Assembly: GCF_038050375.1 (NCBI RefSeq)
Contig: NZ_CP150886.1
Span: forward strand, 3,823,318-3,887,317
DNA length: 64,000 nt
DNA from: Okeanomitos corallinicola TIOX110
Lineage (GTDB): Bacteria > Cyanobacteriota > Cyanobacteriia > Cyanobacteriales > Nostocaceae
Direction: 5' to 3'
The notes beneath the pieces are model-generated. The model did no database searches. It saw only the letters and a program-made list of their open reading frames with translations, and was not told the DNA's origin. The first letter of the stretch is position 1; each line of letters starts with the position of its first letter. The position numbers and the translations under genes are program-made. Below are positions 26,396-35,453 of this stretch, in pieces.

Positions 26396-27700
26396 CTACA
26401 AGTCTCGACGCGAGGGAAGACACCCCCACACAAAACAATTCATAAAAACCACCCCATAACACCTACTATTTAACAATGGTGTATTCGGTAGGTGGCCCTC
26501 TGGTGCTTTTATATCATAAGTAACATCTGAGTAATACAACCAACTTCCTCCTTCTCTCCATCCTACTGTGTCTCCGAACTGTCTCCAAATTTCTTCATTA
26601 TATTCTCTCGTTCCACCATAACCCTGATAAATCCGTTTCTGTACAGAAAACCCAAACTTACCATTACTGTATTTTACCCACAACTGGTCAATAGTTCGCA
26701 GGTCAGCACAGGGAAAATTATCAATATGTTCAACATCTAACCAACCTTCCTTTTCCCGGTTCGCAACTGCTAACATTACCCTTTCTGTTTCCTTATCCGC
26801 TTCTTTCCATCTTCCAGCTTTGAGTAAGTCACGTAGTTTTCTATAGTCCATTCCTACATCGGATTTTAATTCTACCTCATCATCACCAACACCAGGAAAT
26901 AAACTCACCCATTCTTGCATAGTTTGGGGACGGTTTTGAGGTTCTAATTCTAAACCTTTAATAATTGCATAATTTAACTTTTCACTAATTCTGGAAGTTA
27001 ACTCCTTGGGTTCAATTAAAGCACGGTTTGTCATTTTCCGAGCTAAGGAAGAAATGGGAGTATCTCCAGTCACTAAATAAAACAAAGAAGCTGCAAGGGT
27101 GTAAATATCTAAAGTTGGTAATTTTTCCGTTTCTAACATTTGTTCCCAAGGTGCAAAAGCTAGATTCCCGTTTTGATTGATGCTTTGACTATTTACATTT
27201 CCCGCTAAACCAAAATCTATTAAAACTACAGTATTGCTATTTGCTCTTAAAATCATATTACCAGGATGTGCGTCCCGGTGAATAATTCCTTGTTGATGAC
27301 AAATAGATAAAGCCTGGGCAATTTGGGTGATATAATCAATGGCAACTTTTTCTGATAAAATACCCTTTTCTTGAATCAAATTATATAAATTTTCACCCTT
27401 CACAAAATCCATGACTAAACATGGTAAATTATCCTCTTCAAAAAAGTCTATAATTCTGACTATGTTGGGATGATGATTTTGAGTAATTTCTGCTAATATT
27501 CTTCCTTCCTTGCGAAAACCTTTAACGTATTTGGGATAGTTTGCATCTTTCTGTAACCGACTATTGGGAGTTTTGATAACAACGGGAAAATTCAAATCTC
27601 GGTGTTTAGCTTTAAAAGTGACACCAAAACCCCCACCACCTATTTCTGCTTCTACTACAAAGTGGGGACGTTGTTTTAAATATTGACCTGGTTGTAACAT
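26396..27700 (-). CDS. Serine/threonine kinase fused to a GUN4 domain, C-terminus frameshifted
   Basis: 434 residues. Kinase domain about 10-265: glycine loop GGGGFGVTF (21-29), K43, catalytic loop HRDAHPGN (141-148) and DFGLAG (162-167). GUN4 domain from about 285 (DYRKLRDLLKAGRWKEADKETERVML) with the usual FPCADLRTIDQLWVKYSNGKFGFSVQ core, broken here. GUN4 binds porphyrins in the stand-alone protein; in kinase fusions its ligand is not known. The last about 25 residues (YGVVFMNCFVWGCLPSRRDL) do not fit; a neighbouring frame encodes a fitting end, SSLASRLVDCSL, stopping at 26382. No transmembrane segment. Confidence 0.85.
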   Translation of the reverse strand: MLQPGQYLKQRPHFVVEAEIGGGGFGVTFKAKHRDLNFPVVIKTPNSRLQKDANYPKYVKGFRKEGRILAEITQNHHPNIVRIIDFFEEDNLPCLVMDFVKGENLYNLIQEKGILSEKVAIDYITQIAQALSICHQQGIIHRDAHPGNMILRANSNTVVLIDFGLAGNVNSQSINQNGNLAFAPWEQMLETEKLPTLDIYTLAASLFYLVTGDTPISSLARKMTNRALIEPKELTSRISEKLNYAIIKGLELEPQNRPQTMQEWVSLFPGVGDDEVELKSDVGMDYRKLRDLLKAGRWKEADKETERVMLAVANREKEGWLDVEHIDNFPCADLRTIDQLWVKYSNGKFGFSVQKRIYQGYGGTREYNEEIWRQFGDTVGWREGGSWLYYSDVTYDIKAPEGHLPNTPLLNSRCYGVVFMNCFVWGCLPSRRDL

Positions 27701-27757
27701 TATTCAAGAGGATGGGTAAAAATATGTATATTGTTTAGTATATCTGGTATTGTCTGA

Positions 27758-27780
27758 TAGCGAAGCGTGGCGTAGCCATA
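27758..27780. repeat. 23-bp small dispersed repeat inserted in a repeat terminus
   Basis: TAGCGAAGCGTGGCGTAGCC plus ATA separates TGTCTGA from TCAGGAT, which elsewhere are contiguous as TGTCTGAATCAGGAT. It is related, in reverse orientation, to the insert at 25317 and 28007. Confidence 0.6.
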
Positions 27781-27971
27781 TCAGGATAACCAGGATTTGA
27801 GGATTTACAGGATAAAATATAATATACTGCGAAGATCCCCGACTTCTATGATAATTGATTTTGATACAGGATAGGTGATAAAATAAGTCGGGTATCTGAA
27901 TGTCTCACGCAAAGAAGTAAAGAAATAATCTGTTTAACATCCGCGTTTATCTGCGTTTATCTGCGTTGAAT

Positions 27972-28169
27972 TGTCAGAATCAGGATTTCCAGGATTTAAG
28001 GATTTATGGCTAACGCCACGCTACGCGAACAGGATGTGATTTAATGATTGTTTGTCGGGAAGTTAGGGATTTTTCAGGATGTTTTTAAATGATTATTTTT
28101 GAAGAATTTAAACCATCGAAAAATTACCATCCTGTCAATCCTATAATCCTGAAAATCCTGATTCTGACA
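27972..28169. mobile_element. 198-bp dispersed element, copy B
   Basis: Begins TGTCAGAATCAGGAT and ends ATCCTGATTCTGACA. Collinear with copy A at 25282-25479 and equal in length, including the 23-bp insert at 28007-28029. The closeness of both copies suggests recent spread or local duplication. Confidence 0.75.
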
Positions 28170-28277
28170 AATACAAAATTAACCACCAAACCAACAAACC
28201 AACTATCTAAAAATTACCATCCTATCAATCCTCAAATCCTGGATATCCTGATTCAGACAAATTAAATCAATTAACTA

Positions 28278-29111
28278 TCACTTTGACATTTTCTCTACAA
28301 TCTTCTTCACTTCATCAATACTTAAATTCAAAACCTGAGCAATTTGTTCTTGACTTAAACCCAATCCTACTAAACCAGGAACAGCATCTAATTTAGCTTT
28401 GAGTTCTCCTTCTTCTCTACCTTCTTCTCTACCTTCCTCCTTACCTTCCTCTCTACCTTCTTGTTTAGCTTCTTGATAAAATCTGGTTTGTTTTAAATCA
28501 CTTAGTCCAAACATTGATTCTATTTCCTCCCTATTCATTCTTGGAAATTTGTAAATTAAGATGGTCTCGATGATTTCTAATATTTGTTGTTGTTTTGGCT
28601 GAGACTTGACCTCTTGTTTGGTACGATCAATTAATTCCCTAGCTGGAGCAATAGCTGTTTCTTCATTAGTGATGATTAGTTTAATTGTAGCAACCCCAAT
28701 GGGTAATGATGTTGTTTCTTCAATCTCATCTAAATAAATTACCCTCACTCTTTGACTCAGGAAAAATTCTTCATAGTGTTTAATATCACCTGTGTCTATA
28801 CTGCGAGTCGGGTATATAACTACTCCTTTCCAATTATTGTTAGGTTTATTTTGACGGATATAAATAAATACTTCTGCAAACAGTCTATTGTAAAGGTCTT
28901 CATCTAGCTGAAATTGCACCTCTAGGAAGTAAATGGGGTTGTCTGTGGTTTCGTGAGGTAAGAAAACCCCATCTATTCTAAAAGCTGTTTGTTTAACTTC
29001 AATAGATGAAAACTCATAATTTTCGGCTAGTTCGGGAGATTGACCTATGAGTTCAAAAAAAATACTTGGTATTTCTTGAAATAAGCGGTAAAATATCGTA
29101 TCTGTTTTCAT
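28278..29111 (-). CDS. DUF2887 / Rpn family putative nuclease-transposase
   Basis: 277 residues beginning MKTDTIFYRLFQEIPSIFFE, the DUF2887 signature. The PD-(D/E)XK-like core has D47 in FRIDGVF and EVQFQ at about 64-68 (E-x-Q). The C-terminal part has a glutamate/glycine repeat run (EGREEGKEEGREEGREEGE) and ends in a small helix-turn-helix-like segment (LSQEQIAQVLNLSIDEVKK). Such proteins are many-copy accessory genes in cyanobacteria. It sits between two repeat clusters. Confidence 0.8.
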   Translation of the reverse strand: MKTDTIFYRLFQEIPSIFFELIGQSPELAENYEFSSIEVKQTAFRIDGVFLPHETTDNPIYFLEVQFQLDEDLYNRLFAEVFIYIRQNKPNNNWKGVVIYPTRSIDTGDIKHYEEFFLSQRVRVIYLDEIEETTSLPIGVATIKLIITNEETAIAPARELIDRTKQEVKSQPKQQQILEIIETILIYKFPRMNREEIESMFGLSDLKQTRFYQEAKQEGREEGKEEGREEGREEGELKAKLDAVPGLVGLGLSQEQIAQVLNLSIDEVKKIVEKMSK

Positions 29112-29184
29112 TAATTTGATATTAATATTTTTGGGTGGTATTTTGCCGCCCTTTTTTTATTTTATCATCACCAGATTCAGATAC

Positions 29185-29236
29185 TAAATTAACATCCTGT
29201 CAATCCTCAAATCCTGGACATCCTGATTCTGACAAT
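29185..29236. repeat. Right-end fragment of the dispersed element
   Basis: CATCCTGTCAATCCTCAAAT then CTGGACATCCTGATTCTGACA matches the right end of the 198-bp element, between the DUF2887 gene and the nadK terminator. Confidence 0.6.
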
Positions 29237-29263
29237 TACTAAATTATTAAATTATTAAATAAA

Positions 29264-29291
29264 CGCACCTTGCCAAAAAAGCCAAAGTGCG
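29264..29291 (-). terminator. Terminator downstream of nadK
   Basis: On the minus strand CGCACTTTG / CAAGGTGCG (one G-T pair, 10-base loop) runs into TTTATTTAATAATTTAAT. It ends the ndhA-I-G-E-nadK direction. A GGGCA/TGCCC dispersed hairpin lies between it and the nadK stop (29322-29338). Confidence 0.55.
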
Positions 29292-29368
29292 ATCGCAAAT
29301 TCCATTTCTGGAAATACACAAGGGCAGGCAAAATGCCCACCCCACAAAAATTGTCATAAATTAGTAGT

Positions 29369-30289
29369 CTAATTGCGGTGATTATTACCGTAATGAACCC
29401 TAGTACCAGCCCAAAGTAACTTCTCGCGCAAGGTTTGATAGTAGGAATTATTAGCCCGCAACACAATAAACTTAGCCATACAGTCAGCCGTGCGGATATC
29501 AACACGATGCCCAGGCCAAATAGAAGTAGACAAAACCCCATCCATCCATAACTTCGTACTTAAATCATAATCCCCCAAAGGCCAAATACTAATCACCGAA
29601 CCAGGGGGTAAAATTAAAGGACGACTGGAAAGACTCATAGGACAAATGGGAGTGATGGTAATAGCCTCCATGCCATCGTGCATAATTGGACCACTGGCAG
29701 AAACTGTATAACCAGTTGAACCCGTAGGAGTAGATACTATTAAACCATCCCCTACATACTGATCAACCACCTCACCATCAATTTCCATTTCCAAAATTGA
29801 GGTAATCATCCTATCAGCAGAAGCTGGTTTCACACAAAACTCATTTAAAGCCAGGTAATCTTCCGTTACCGGTTCTAAATTTGTCCGATGTCCTTCATAC
29901 ACAGCCGCTTGTAGCATCATTCGCCGCTGAATTGCATAGTGGTCATCAAACAACCGATCCCAGACCTTTTCTGGTTCTTGAAATTCGTCCACAGACTCAG
30001 TTAAAAAGCCCAAATGGCCTCCCACATTCACCCCTAAAATGGGGATACCAGCTGGGGCTAAATGTCTAGCACTGGTTAAAACCGTACCATCGCCACCAAG
30101 TACCAAAGCTAAATCAATGGGTTGGGTAGCGGAAGCCAAAAACACAGGATAGGGGTTGTCCTTGGGTCCACTAGGCCCTACCAAAACTTGGCAATTGCGG
30201 GCTTCCAATTGTTTAGCGCAGAGTTCAGCCCAGCGTTTACTCTGAGAATCTCGCGCTTTATATGCAATGATTACCTGGTTTAATTGCAC
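29369..30289 (-). CDS. nadK: NAD kinase
   Basis: Phosphorylates NAD to NADP. 306 residues. GGDGTVLTSAR holds the catalytic Asp and the nucleotide loop; NEFCVKPASADRM and STPTGSTGYTVSASGPIM follow. The start is GTG 30289, six bases after the ndhE stop, so it probably belongs to the ndh transcription unit. One of possibly two cyanobacterial NAD kinases. Confidence 0.95.
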   Translation of the reverse strand: MQLNQVIIAYKARDSQSKRWAELCAKQLEARNCQVLVGPSGPKDNPYPVFLASATQPIDLALVLGGDGTVLTSARHLAPAGIPILGVNVGGHLGFLTESVDEFQEPEKVWDRLFDDHYAIQRRMMLQAAVYEGHRTNLEPVTEDYLALNEFCVKPASADRMITSILEMEIDGEVVDQYVGDGLIVSTPTGSTGYTVSASGPIMHDGMEAITITPICPMSLSSRPLILPPGSVISIWPLGDYDLSTKLWMDGVLSTSIWPGHRVDIRTADCMAKFIVLRANNSYYQTLREKLLWAGTRVHYGNNHRN

Positions 30290-30295
30290 GCACTA

Positions 30296-30601
30296 TTACC
30301 ACTTGAGGAGATTAAACTGCTCCATGTCAACGGTATCACGGTTACGATAAATAGCCAGTACAATCGCCAACCCTACCGCTGCTTCAGCAGCTGCCACGGT
30401 AATCACAAAAACTGTGAAAACCTGACCTTTAATTAATGTTGAGTCGAGGAAGTTGGAAAATGCCATTAAATTCAAATTAACAGCATTGAGCAACAACTCA
30501 ATAGACATTAGTACCCGTACCGCGTTACGGCTGGTAATTAAACCATAAATACCAATGCAAAACAAAGCTGCTGCTAGTAATAAGAAGTATTGAAGTTGCA
30601 T
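30296..30601 (-). CDS. ndhE: NDH-1 subunit NdhE (NuoK-like)
   Basis: 101 residues, three transmembrane helices, proton-channel subunit of the thylakoid NDH-1 complex. Conserved Glu residues in [17 protein letters not shown] and [12 protein letters not shown] belong to the charge pathway. Full length, ATG start. A heptamer repeat fills the gap to ndhG. Confidence 0.97.
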   Translation of the reverse strand: MQLQYFLLLAAALFCIGIYGLITSRNAVRVLMSIELLLNAVNLNLMAFSNFLDSTLIKGQVFTVFVITVAAAEAAVGLAIVLAIYRNRDTVDMEQFNLLKW

Positions 30602-30604
30602 AAT

Positions 30605-30653
30605 TTGGTGATTAGTGATTAGTGATTGGTGATTGGTGATTGGTGATTAGTGA
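30605..30653. repeat. Heptamer tandem repeat TTGGTGA/TTAGTGA, 7 units
   Basis: Seven units in a row (TTGGTGA, TTAGTGA, TTAGTGA, TTGGTGA x3, TTAGTGA), then TTGGG. It fills the ndhG-ndhE gap. Confidence 0.85.
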
Positions 30654-30678
30654 TTGGGTTATTTATCCTCCCCATCTC

Positions 30679-31281
30679 CTATTCTTCAGTTCCAGTGCCA
30701 CTAGAAACTAATTCTCTAGGGCGTTCTGGTAAGGTTAAGATAGTTTGAGAAGAGTTGACTTCATCTGGTAAGTATTCACGACGTGCGAGAATAATTGCTC
30801 CTACCATTGCCATTAGCAACAATACAGAAGCTAATTCAAAGGGCAGCAAAAAGTCGGTGAAGAAATGTTCACCAATGACAACTATGGAATTTTGACCAGC
30901 TATAGGTGCAGTGGAATAGACCCAAGGTGTTGCTACAACCATTGTGCTTAACAGGGCAAATAGTCCTAGACTAACTACACCTGTAATAATTTTTCGCACT
31001 CCAGCGCTAGGTAAAGGGGAAAAATCCTGGCGTTTGTTTACCAACATGATGGCAAATAAAATCAAGACGTTAATCGCGCCGACATAAATAAGTATCTGTG
31101 CAGCGGCGACAAAATCACCATTTAGCAATAGGTAAAGTCCCGCCATGCTGATGAATACACCACCTAGCAAAAAAGCGGAATAGACGATGTTAGAAAACAA
31201 CACTACACCTAGTGCTGCTGCAATCATCATCACGCCTAAAATGCCAAATGAAACAAGTTGTACTCCTTCGGCTAAATTCAC
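30679..31281 (-). CDS. ndhG: NDH-1 subunit NdhG (NuoJ-like)
   Basis: 200 residues, five transmembrane helices, membrane-arm subunit of NDH-1. YVGAINVLILFAIMLVN is the conserved core helix. The C-terminal tail (PERPRELVSSGTGTEE) is hydrophilic. It lies between ndhI and ndhE on the minus strand, the standard cyanobacterial order A-I-G-E. Confidence 0.96.
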   Translation of the reverse strand: MNLAEGVQLVSFGILGVMMIAAALGVVLFSNIVYSAFLLGGVFISMAGLYLLLNGDFVAAAQILIYVGAINVLILFAIMLVNKRQDFSPLPSAGVRKIITGVVSLGLFALLSTMVVATPWVYSTAPIAGQNSIVVIGEHFFTDFLLPFELASVLLLMAMVGAIILARREYLPDEVNSSQTILTLPERPRELVSSGTGTEE

Positions 31282-31316
31282 TTTTTTCGATCCTTTTGAT
31301 GTTTGATAGATACTGA

Positions 31317-31344
31317 TTGGTAATTGGTAATTGGTAATTGGTAA
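31317..31344. repeat. Heptamer tandem repeat TTGGTAA, 4 units
   Basis: Four perfect units followed by TTGGGA in the ndhI-ndhG gap. A relative made of CCATTAC units (31372-31392) overlaps the end of ndhI. Confidence 0.8.
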
Positions 31345-31375
31345 TTGGGAAAAACGATTTATTACCTATGACCCA

Positions 31376-31966
31376 TTACCCATTACCATTACCACTTTCT
31401 ACTAAGTCTTCTGGACGAGAACCAGCACGGGGAGCGTCTGCGGGAACTCCATGGGGTTCTGTTACACCTGCTGGTAGATAAACAAATTCGCGCAGTGGTG
31501 TCACCATTGGATCGTTTGTGACTTTGTAAGGTAATCTGCCTAGAGCTACGCTATCGTAGTTTAGTTCATGGCGATCGTAGGTAGAAAGTTCGTATTCTTC
31601 TGTCATGGATAGACAGTTAGTTGGACAGAATTCTACGCAGTTACCACAGAAAATACAAACTCCGAAATCAATACTGTAGTGTTTGAGTTTTTTCTTCTTG
31701 GTGGCTTTGTCCATTTCCCAATCAACTACAGGGAGGTTAATAGGACAAACACGTACACAAACTTCACAAGCTATACACTTGTCAAATTCGTAGTGAATTC
31801 TTCCCCGAAACCGTTCCCCAGGAATCAGTTTTTCGTAAGGATATTGTACGGTTATGGGACGACGCTGCATGTGGTCAAAGGTGACAGATAGACCTTGTCC
31901 AATGTAGCGGGCTGATTGTACTGCTTCTTTGGCGTAATCACCAACTTGTTTGAGGAACTTTAGCAT
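31376..31966 (-). CDS. ndhI: NDH-1 subunit NdhI, 2x[4Fe-4S] ferredoxin-like
   Basis: 196 residues from ATG 31966 ([14 protein letters not shown]). Passes electrons into NDH-1. The two cluster motifs are [12 protein letters not shown] and [12 protein letters not shown]. The frame is open further upstream to 32080, but that part is translated heptamer repeat ([17 protein letters not shown]) and is not genuine. The last residues, S-G-N-G-N-G and stop, are written by GGTAAT-type repeat units, so the repeat has taken over the 3' end of the gene. Confidence 0.95.
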   Translation of the reverse strand: MLKFLKQVGDYAKEAVQSARYIGQGLSVTFDHMQRRPITVQYPYEKLIPGERFRGRIHYEFDKCIACEVCVRVCPINLPVVDWEMDKATKKKKLKHYSIDFGVCIFCGNCVEFCPTNCLSMTEEYELSTYDRHELNYDSVALGRLPYKVTNDPMVTPLREFVYLPAGVTEPHGVPADAPRAGSRPEDLVESGNGNG

Positions 31967-32002
31967 TTTTGTATGTCTCTTCTCTAATCTTGTTGGGTGA
32001 TA

Positions 32003-32058
32003 GGTAATTGGTAATTGGTAATTGGTAATTGGTAATGGGTAATTGGTAATTGGTACAA
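32003..32058. repeat. Heptamer tandem repeat GGTAATT, about 7 units
   Basis: GGTAATT x4, GGTAATG, GGTAATT x2, then a degenerate GGTACAA, between the ndhI start and the next repeat block. Confidence 0.85.
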
Positions 32059-32066
32059 CTATTACC

Positions 32067-32157
32067 CTGTCAACTGTCAACTGTCACCTGTCACCTGTCA
32101 CCTGTCACCTGTCACCTGTCACCTGTCAACTGTCAACTGTCAACTGTCAACTGTCAC
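32067..32157. repeat. Heptamer tandem repeat CTGTCAA/CTGTCAC, 13 units
   Basis: Thirteen exact heptamers: 2 CTGTCAA, 6 CTGTCAC, 4 CTGTCAA, 1 CTGTCAC. It ends three bases before the ndhA stop codon (32161). The unit is also scattered at 43111-43135 and 46547. Confidence 0.9.
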
Positions 32158-32160
32158 CTA

Positions 32161-33279
32161 TTAACCACCGAAGGCGAAGGGAAAGGCTAATTTGAGGGCT
32201 GCGGTTAACAGAAGATTAACCAAGCCAACTGGTAGTAAGAACTTCCATCCTAAATCTAACAGTTGGTCAATTCTTACCCGTGGTACTGTCCAACGAATGA
32301 GGATGGCGAGAAATACTAGGAAGTAGGCTTTAAGTACGGTCATTGTAATACCTAAAGCGGCTGCAACTACTTGGATGATGGGGTTGTTGATGCTTAATCC
32401 TAGTGAGTCACTGAGCATTTCTACAGGGATGGGAGAATGCCAACCGCCTAAGTATAAAATTGCTACGAGGAGGGAGGAAAGGATCAGGTTAATGTAAGAA
32501 CCTAAGTAAAATAATCCAAATTTCATCCCTGCGTATTCGGTTTGATATCCGGCGACGAGTTCTTCTTCTGCTTCTGGTAAGTCAAAGGGTAGGCGTTCAC
32601 ATTCTGCTAAGGCTGCAATCCAGAAGATGATGAAGCCTAGTGGTTGTCTCCACACGTTCCAACCTAAAATACCAAAGTTGGATTGTTGGTTAACGATGTC
32701 TACGGTGCTGAGGCTGTTTGACATCATGGCGATCGCCAATACACTCAGCGCCAATGGTATTTCATAACTAATTGATTGTGCTGCTGCCCGCAAACCACCC
32801 AAGAGGGCGTATTTATTATTAGAGGCGTAACCTGCCATTAATAAGCCTATGGGCTGAATGCTGGATAAAGCAATCCACAAGAATACCCCCATACCCACAT
32901 TGGTAATCACGATATTCTCCCCAAAGGGAACGATCAAAAATGATAAAAATACCGGAATTACTACAATTACTGGACCAAGGGTAAACAGCCATCTGTCTGC
33001 TTTGGCGGGTACGATGTCTTCTTTAAAGATTAATTTCAGACCATCGGCTACTGGCACTAACAAACCAAATGGCCCTTGATATTCAGGCCCAATCCGTTGT
33101 TGTGCAGCCGCAGAAATTTTCCGTTCTAACCAGGTAGCAACCAGCACTCCTACTGTTGCTCCTATTAGCATCAGAATCATTGGCAATGGCATCCAAAGCG
33201 CTTTGGCTGCCCCTGCTGGTATTCCTAAATCCTTGACGGATTCAATAAAAGTTCCTTGGAGGTCAATTCCTGCATTCAT
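32161..33279 (-). CDS. ndhA: NDH-1 subunit NdhA (NuoH-like)
   Basis: 372 residues, eight transmembrane helices, membrane subunit at the junction of the two arms of NDH-1. Conserved quinone-chamber loops are visible: [20 protein letters not shown] near 70-90 and [20 protein letters not shown] near 240-260 (the acidic loop). First gene of the ndhA-I-G-E-nadK series. The gene runs to a TAA touching a heptamer array. Confidence 0.97.
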   Translation of the reverse strand: MNAGIDLQGTFIESVKDLGIPAGAAKALWMPLPMILMLIGATVGVLVATWLERKISAAAQQRIGPEYQGPFGLLVPVADGLKLIFKEDIVPAKADRWLFTLGPVIVVIPVFLSFLIVPFGENIVITNVGMGVFLWIALSSIQPIGLLMAGYASNNKYALLGGLRAAAQSISYEIPLALSVLAIAMMSNSLSTVDIVNQQSNFGILGWNVWRQPLGFIIFWIAALAECERLPFDLPEAEEELVAGYQTEYAGMKFGLFYLGSYINLILSSLLVAILYLGGWHSPIPVEMLSDSLGLSINNPIIQVVAAALGITMTVLKAYFLVFLAILIRWTVPRVRIDQLLDLGWKFLLPVGLVNLLLTAALKLAFPFAFGG

Positions 33280-33708
33280 GTTTGCTACTCTTTTAAGTCG
33301 TCAAGTCATTGTGAATTACAACTATTATTTGAGTTAATATCTGTAAATTCACTGGTTGAGAATCTCTGTTGAGATGAAGCCTAGTTGTAGATTTGTTGCC
33401 AATTCATGAGTTTAGTATATCGTTGGATGGTTTTCCCCTTTTGATCTAAGATGACAACTTCTACTTATGGTTGGGATTAGTGATTGGTAATTGGGCATTG
33501 GTGAAAATATTCTCCCCCTCTTCCCATCTCCCCAGAAAAATTATCCATAGAAAAATTTTGAAGACACGCCTGATCAAGCTGCAAGATGACAGTTATTAAT
33601 CTGTCCACTTGAAGGGATGAATTCAAAATCTCAAATCTAAAATTGGGTACTTGTCAGCTAATCCCAGGGAAATACCACTTCAGAGTTACTTTTTGCCTAT
33701 CAAGCTAA
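33280..33708. other. Intergenic region between gltA and ndhA
   Basis: 429 bp, no gene seen on either strand. AT rich with traces of the TTGGTAA repeat (about 33477-33502). It should hold the ndhA promoter and gltA terminator, but I cannot point to clear boxes. Confidence 0.4.
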
Positions 33709-34845
33709 TTAACGCTTTTCGATGGGAGTGTAAGTAACTTCATGAAGACCATTGTAAATTTGGGTTGGTCGGAAAATTCGGTTTTCTGCCAGTTGTTCCT
33801 TCCAGTGTGCTAACCAACCAGCTACACGAGCGATCGCAAATACTGGTGTAAACAAGTCTGTAGGAATTCCCATTTTCCTGTAGACTAAACCGGAATAAAA
33901 GTCAACATTAGGATAAATTCCTTTGCTGCCAACTTTTTCGGCCATTACCCGTTCCACTTCTTGGGCAATTTCATAATACTTGTCGTAGCCAAACTTCTCG
34001 AACAATTGTTCTGCCAAGCTTTGTAAGATGTTTGCCCGTGGATCTTTAACTTTGTAAACACGGTGTCCAAAACCCATGATTTTCGCCTTTCTTTGCAGAC
34101 GATCTTCTAAGTAAGGACGCACGTTATCAACAGTGCCGATTTCTTCTAACATCTGAATTACTTCTTCGTTAGCACCACCATGAAGGGGACCTCCTAATGT
34201 ACCTACGGCACTGGCAACTACAGCATAAGGGTCTGTCAATGTAGAAGCTGTTACCCGCGCACTAAAGGTAGAAGCATTCATTGTATGCTCAACGTGCAAA
34301 ATCAAGCAGATGTCAAAAATCCTTGCTGCTAAAGGATCTGGTTCTTTTTCGTTGAGCATATACAGGAAGTTGGCAGCATAGTCTAAGTTATCCCGTGGTT
34401 TGACAGGATCATTGCCTCTCCGCATAAGTTCAAAGGCTGCCACCATTGTGGGGATTGTGGCCATTAAGCGCACTACTGCATCCCGAATGTAGACGGGGTT
34501 ATGTAAATCCCGGCGGGAGTAAAATAAACCCAAGGCAGCGGCAGAAGCTTGTAGTGCATCCATTGGATGACCACTTTCGGGAAAACACTTCATCATGTCC
34601 CGAATGCGATATTTTAACCGTCTGTGGTAGCGAATTTCATGCTCAAATGCTTCTAGTTCTTCCTTGCTGGGTAATTGTCCCCAGATTAAAAGATAAGCAG
34701 TCTCTAGGAAGGTACTTTTTTCGGCTAATTCTTCAATCCGAATACCACGATACTCTAGTATTCCTTTTTGCCCGTCTACATGACTAATACTAGACTGGGC
34801 TGCGGGAATGCCTTCTAAACCAGGCTTGTATTCGCACAGTGTCAT
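33709..34845 (-). CDS. gltA: Citrate synthase
   Basis: Condenses oxaloacetate and acetyl-CoA; in cyanobacteria the entry to 2-oxoglutarate supply for nitrogen assimilation. 378 residues, the short (dimeric, Gram-positive/archaeal-like) type. Catalytic His and Asp regions: HVEHTMNASTF, GGPLHGGANEEV, MGFGHRVYKVKDPRA, and NVDFYSGLVYRKMGIP. ATG start, full length. It is upstream of ndhA, 429 bp away. Confidence 0.95.
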   Translation of the reverse strand: MTLCEYKPGLEGIPAAQSSISHVDGQKGILEYRGIRIEELAEKSTFLETAYLLIWGQLPSKEELEAFEHEIRYHRRLKYRIRDMMKCFPESGHPMDALQASAAALGLFYSRRDLHNPVYIRDAVVRLMATIPTMVAAFELMRRGNDPVKPRDNLDYAANFLYMLNEKEPDPLAARIFDICLILHVEHTMNASTFSARVTASTLTDPYAVVASAVGTLGGPLHGGANEEVIQMLEEIGTVDNVRPYLEDRLQRKAKIMGFGHRVYKVKDPRANILQSLAEQLFEKFGYDKYYEIAQEVERVMAEKVGSKGIYPNVDFYSGLVYRKMGIPTDLFTPVFAIARVAGWLAHWKEQLAENRIFRPTQIYNGLHEVTYTPIEKR

Positions 34846-34958
34846 GGCTACACCACTTATTTTGTGAAATATCTGGACACATTAACTTACCAGAGATTAT
34901 TATCACCATAACAGTAATCATTACTACAAACCACTTGATAAGAAGGGTTAAAAAACTG

Positions 34959-35453
34959 TTATAGCAGGTACTTGGGGGGTGTCAACCAGAACATTTGACT
35001 ACGACCCACAGGAGAACCATCATCTGGTAGTTTTATTCCGATCATACCTGCTTTTTTAAGGATGAGTTGTTCTTTTGCTTCTCCCCAGAGGAGAATTTCT
35101 GCCCAGCTACTTAAACAAGGTTCATGGCCTACCAGTGCTAGTTGGGTGTTTTGAGGAAAGTTTCTGGGGTGAAACCAGTCTTCTAACCAATTATGAATGT
35201 CACCTGCAAAGGTGAGATGATCTGATATTTCTAATTGAGAACTCAGTCCGGCTGCAATAAGTATATCTGCTGTTTGATGAGCGCGGACAAATGGACTACT
35301 AAGAATTAAGTCAAATTTTAAGCCTAGTTTTACTAATCTTTGGGCTACTTTTTCGGTTTTTTGTCTACCTTCTTTGGTTAATTGTCGCTCTTCATCTTTT
35401 AATTCTGGTTGATGTTCTTCGGCGATGCCATGACGAATTAAATATAGTTGCAT
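34959..35453 (-). CDS. sixA: Phosphohistidine phosphatase, SixA type
   Basis: Histidine-phosphatase superfamily, 164 residues from ATG 35453 (MQLYLIRHGIAEEH); an in-frame ATG three codons upstream exists. The catalytic RHG is at 7-9, the second His is in LALVGHEPCLSSW, and LSSPFVRAHQTADIL is the phosphate pocket region. SixA removes phosphate from His phosphotransfer domains in enteric bacteria; the cyanobacterial partner is unknown. Confidence 0.88.
   Translation of the reverse strand: MQLYLIRHGIAEEHQPELKDEERQLTKEGRQKTEKVAQRLVKLGLKFDLILSSPFVRAHQTADILIAAGLSSQLEISDHLTFAGDIHNWLEDWFHPRNFPQNTQLALVGHEPCLSSWAEILLWGEAKEQLILKKAGMIGIKLPDDGSPVGRSQMFWLTPPKYLL

Larger units (their letters stand above)
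27701..28277. other. Gene-free repeat cluster between the kinase and DUF2887 genes
   Basis: Holds a repeat fragment at 27751-27816 with a 23-bp insert, an ACGCAGATA repeat near 27941-27969 (reverse orientation), a complete 198-bp copy at 27972-28169 and a further right-end fragment at 28193-28261. No coding frame worth naming. Confidence 0.7.

Noticed and set aside
31967-32080. N-terminal extension of NdhI
   Set aside because: It is translated heptamer repeat; the conserved protein starts at MLKFLKQ.
32003-32157. Heptamer arrays as CRISPR or protein-binding site clusters
   Set aside because: Units are directly joined 7-mers with no spacers, and they occur in many unrelated gaps.
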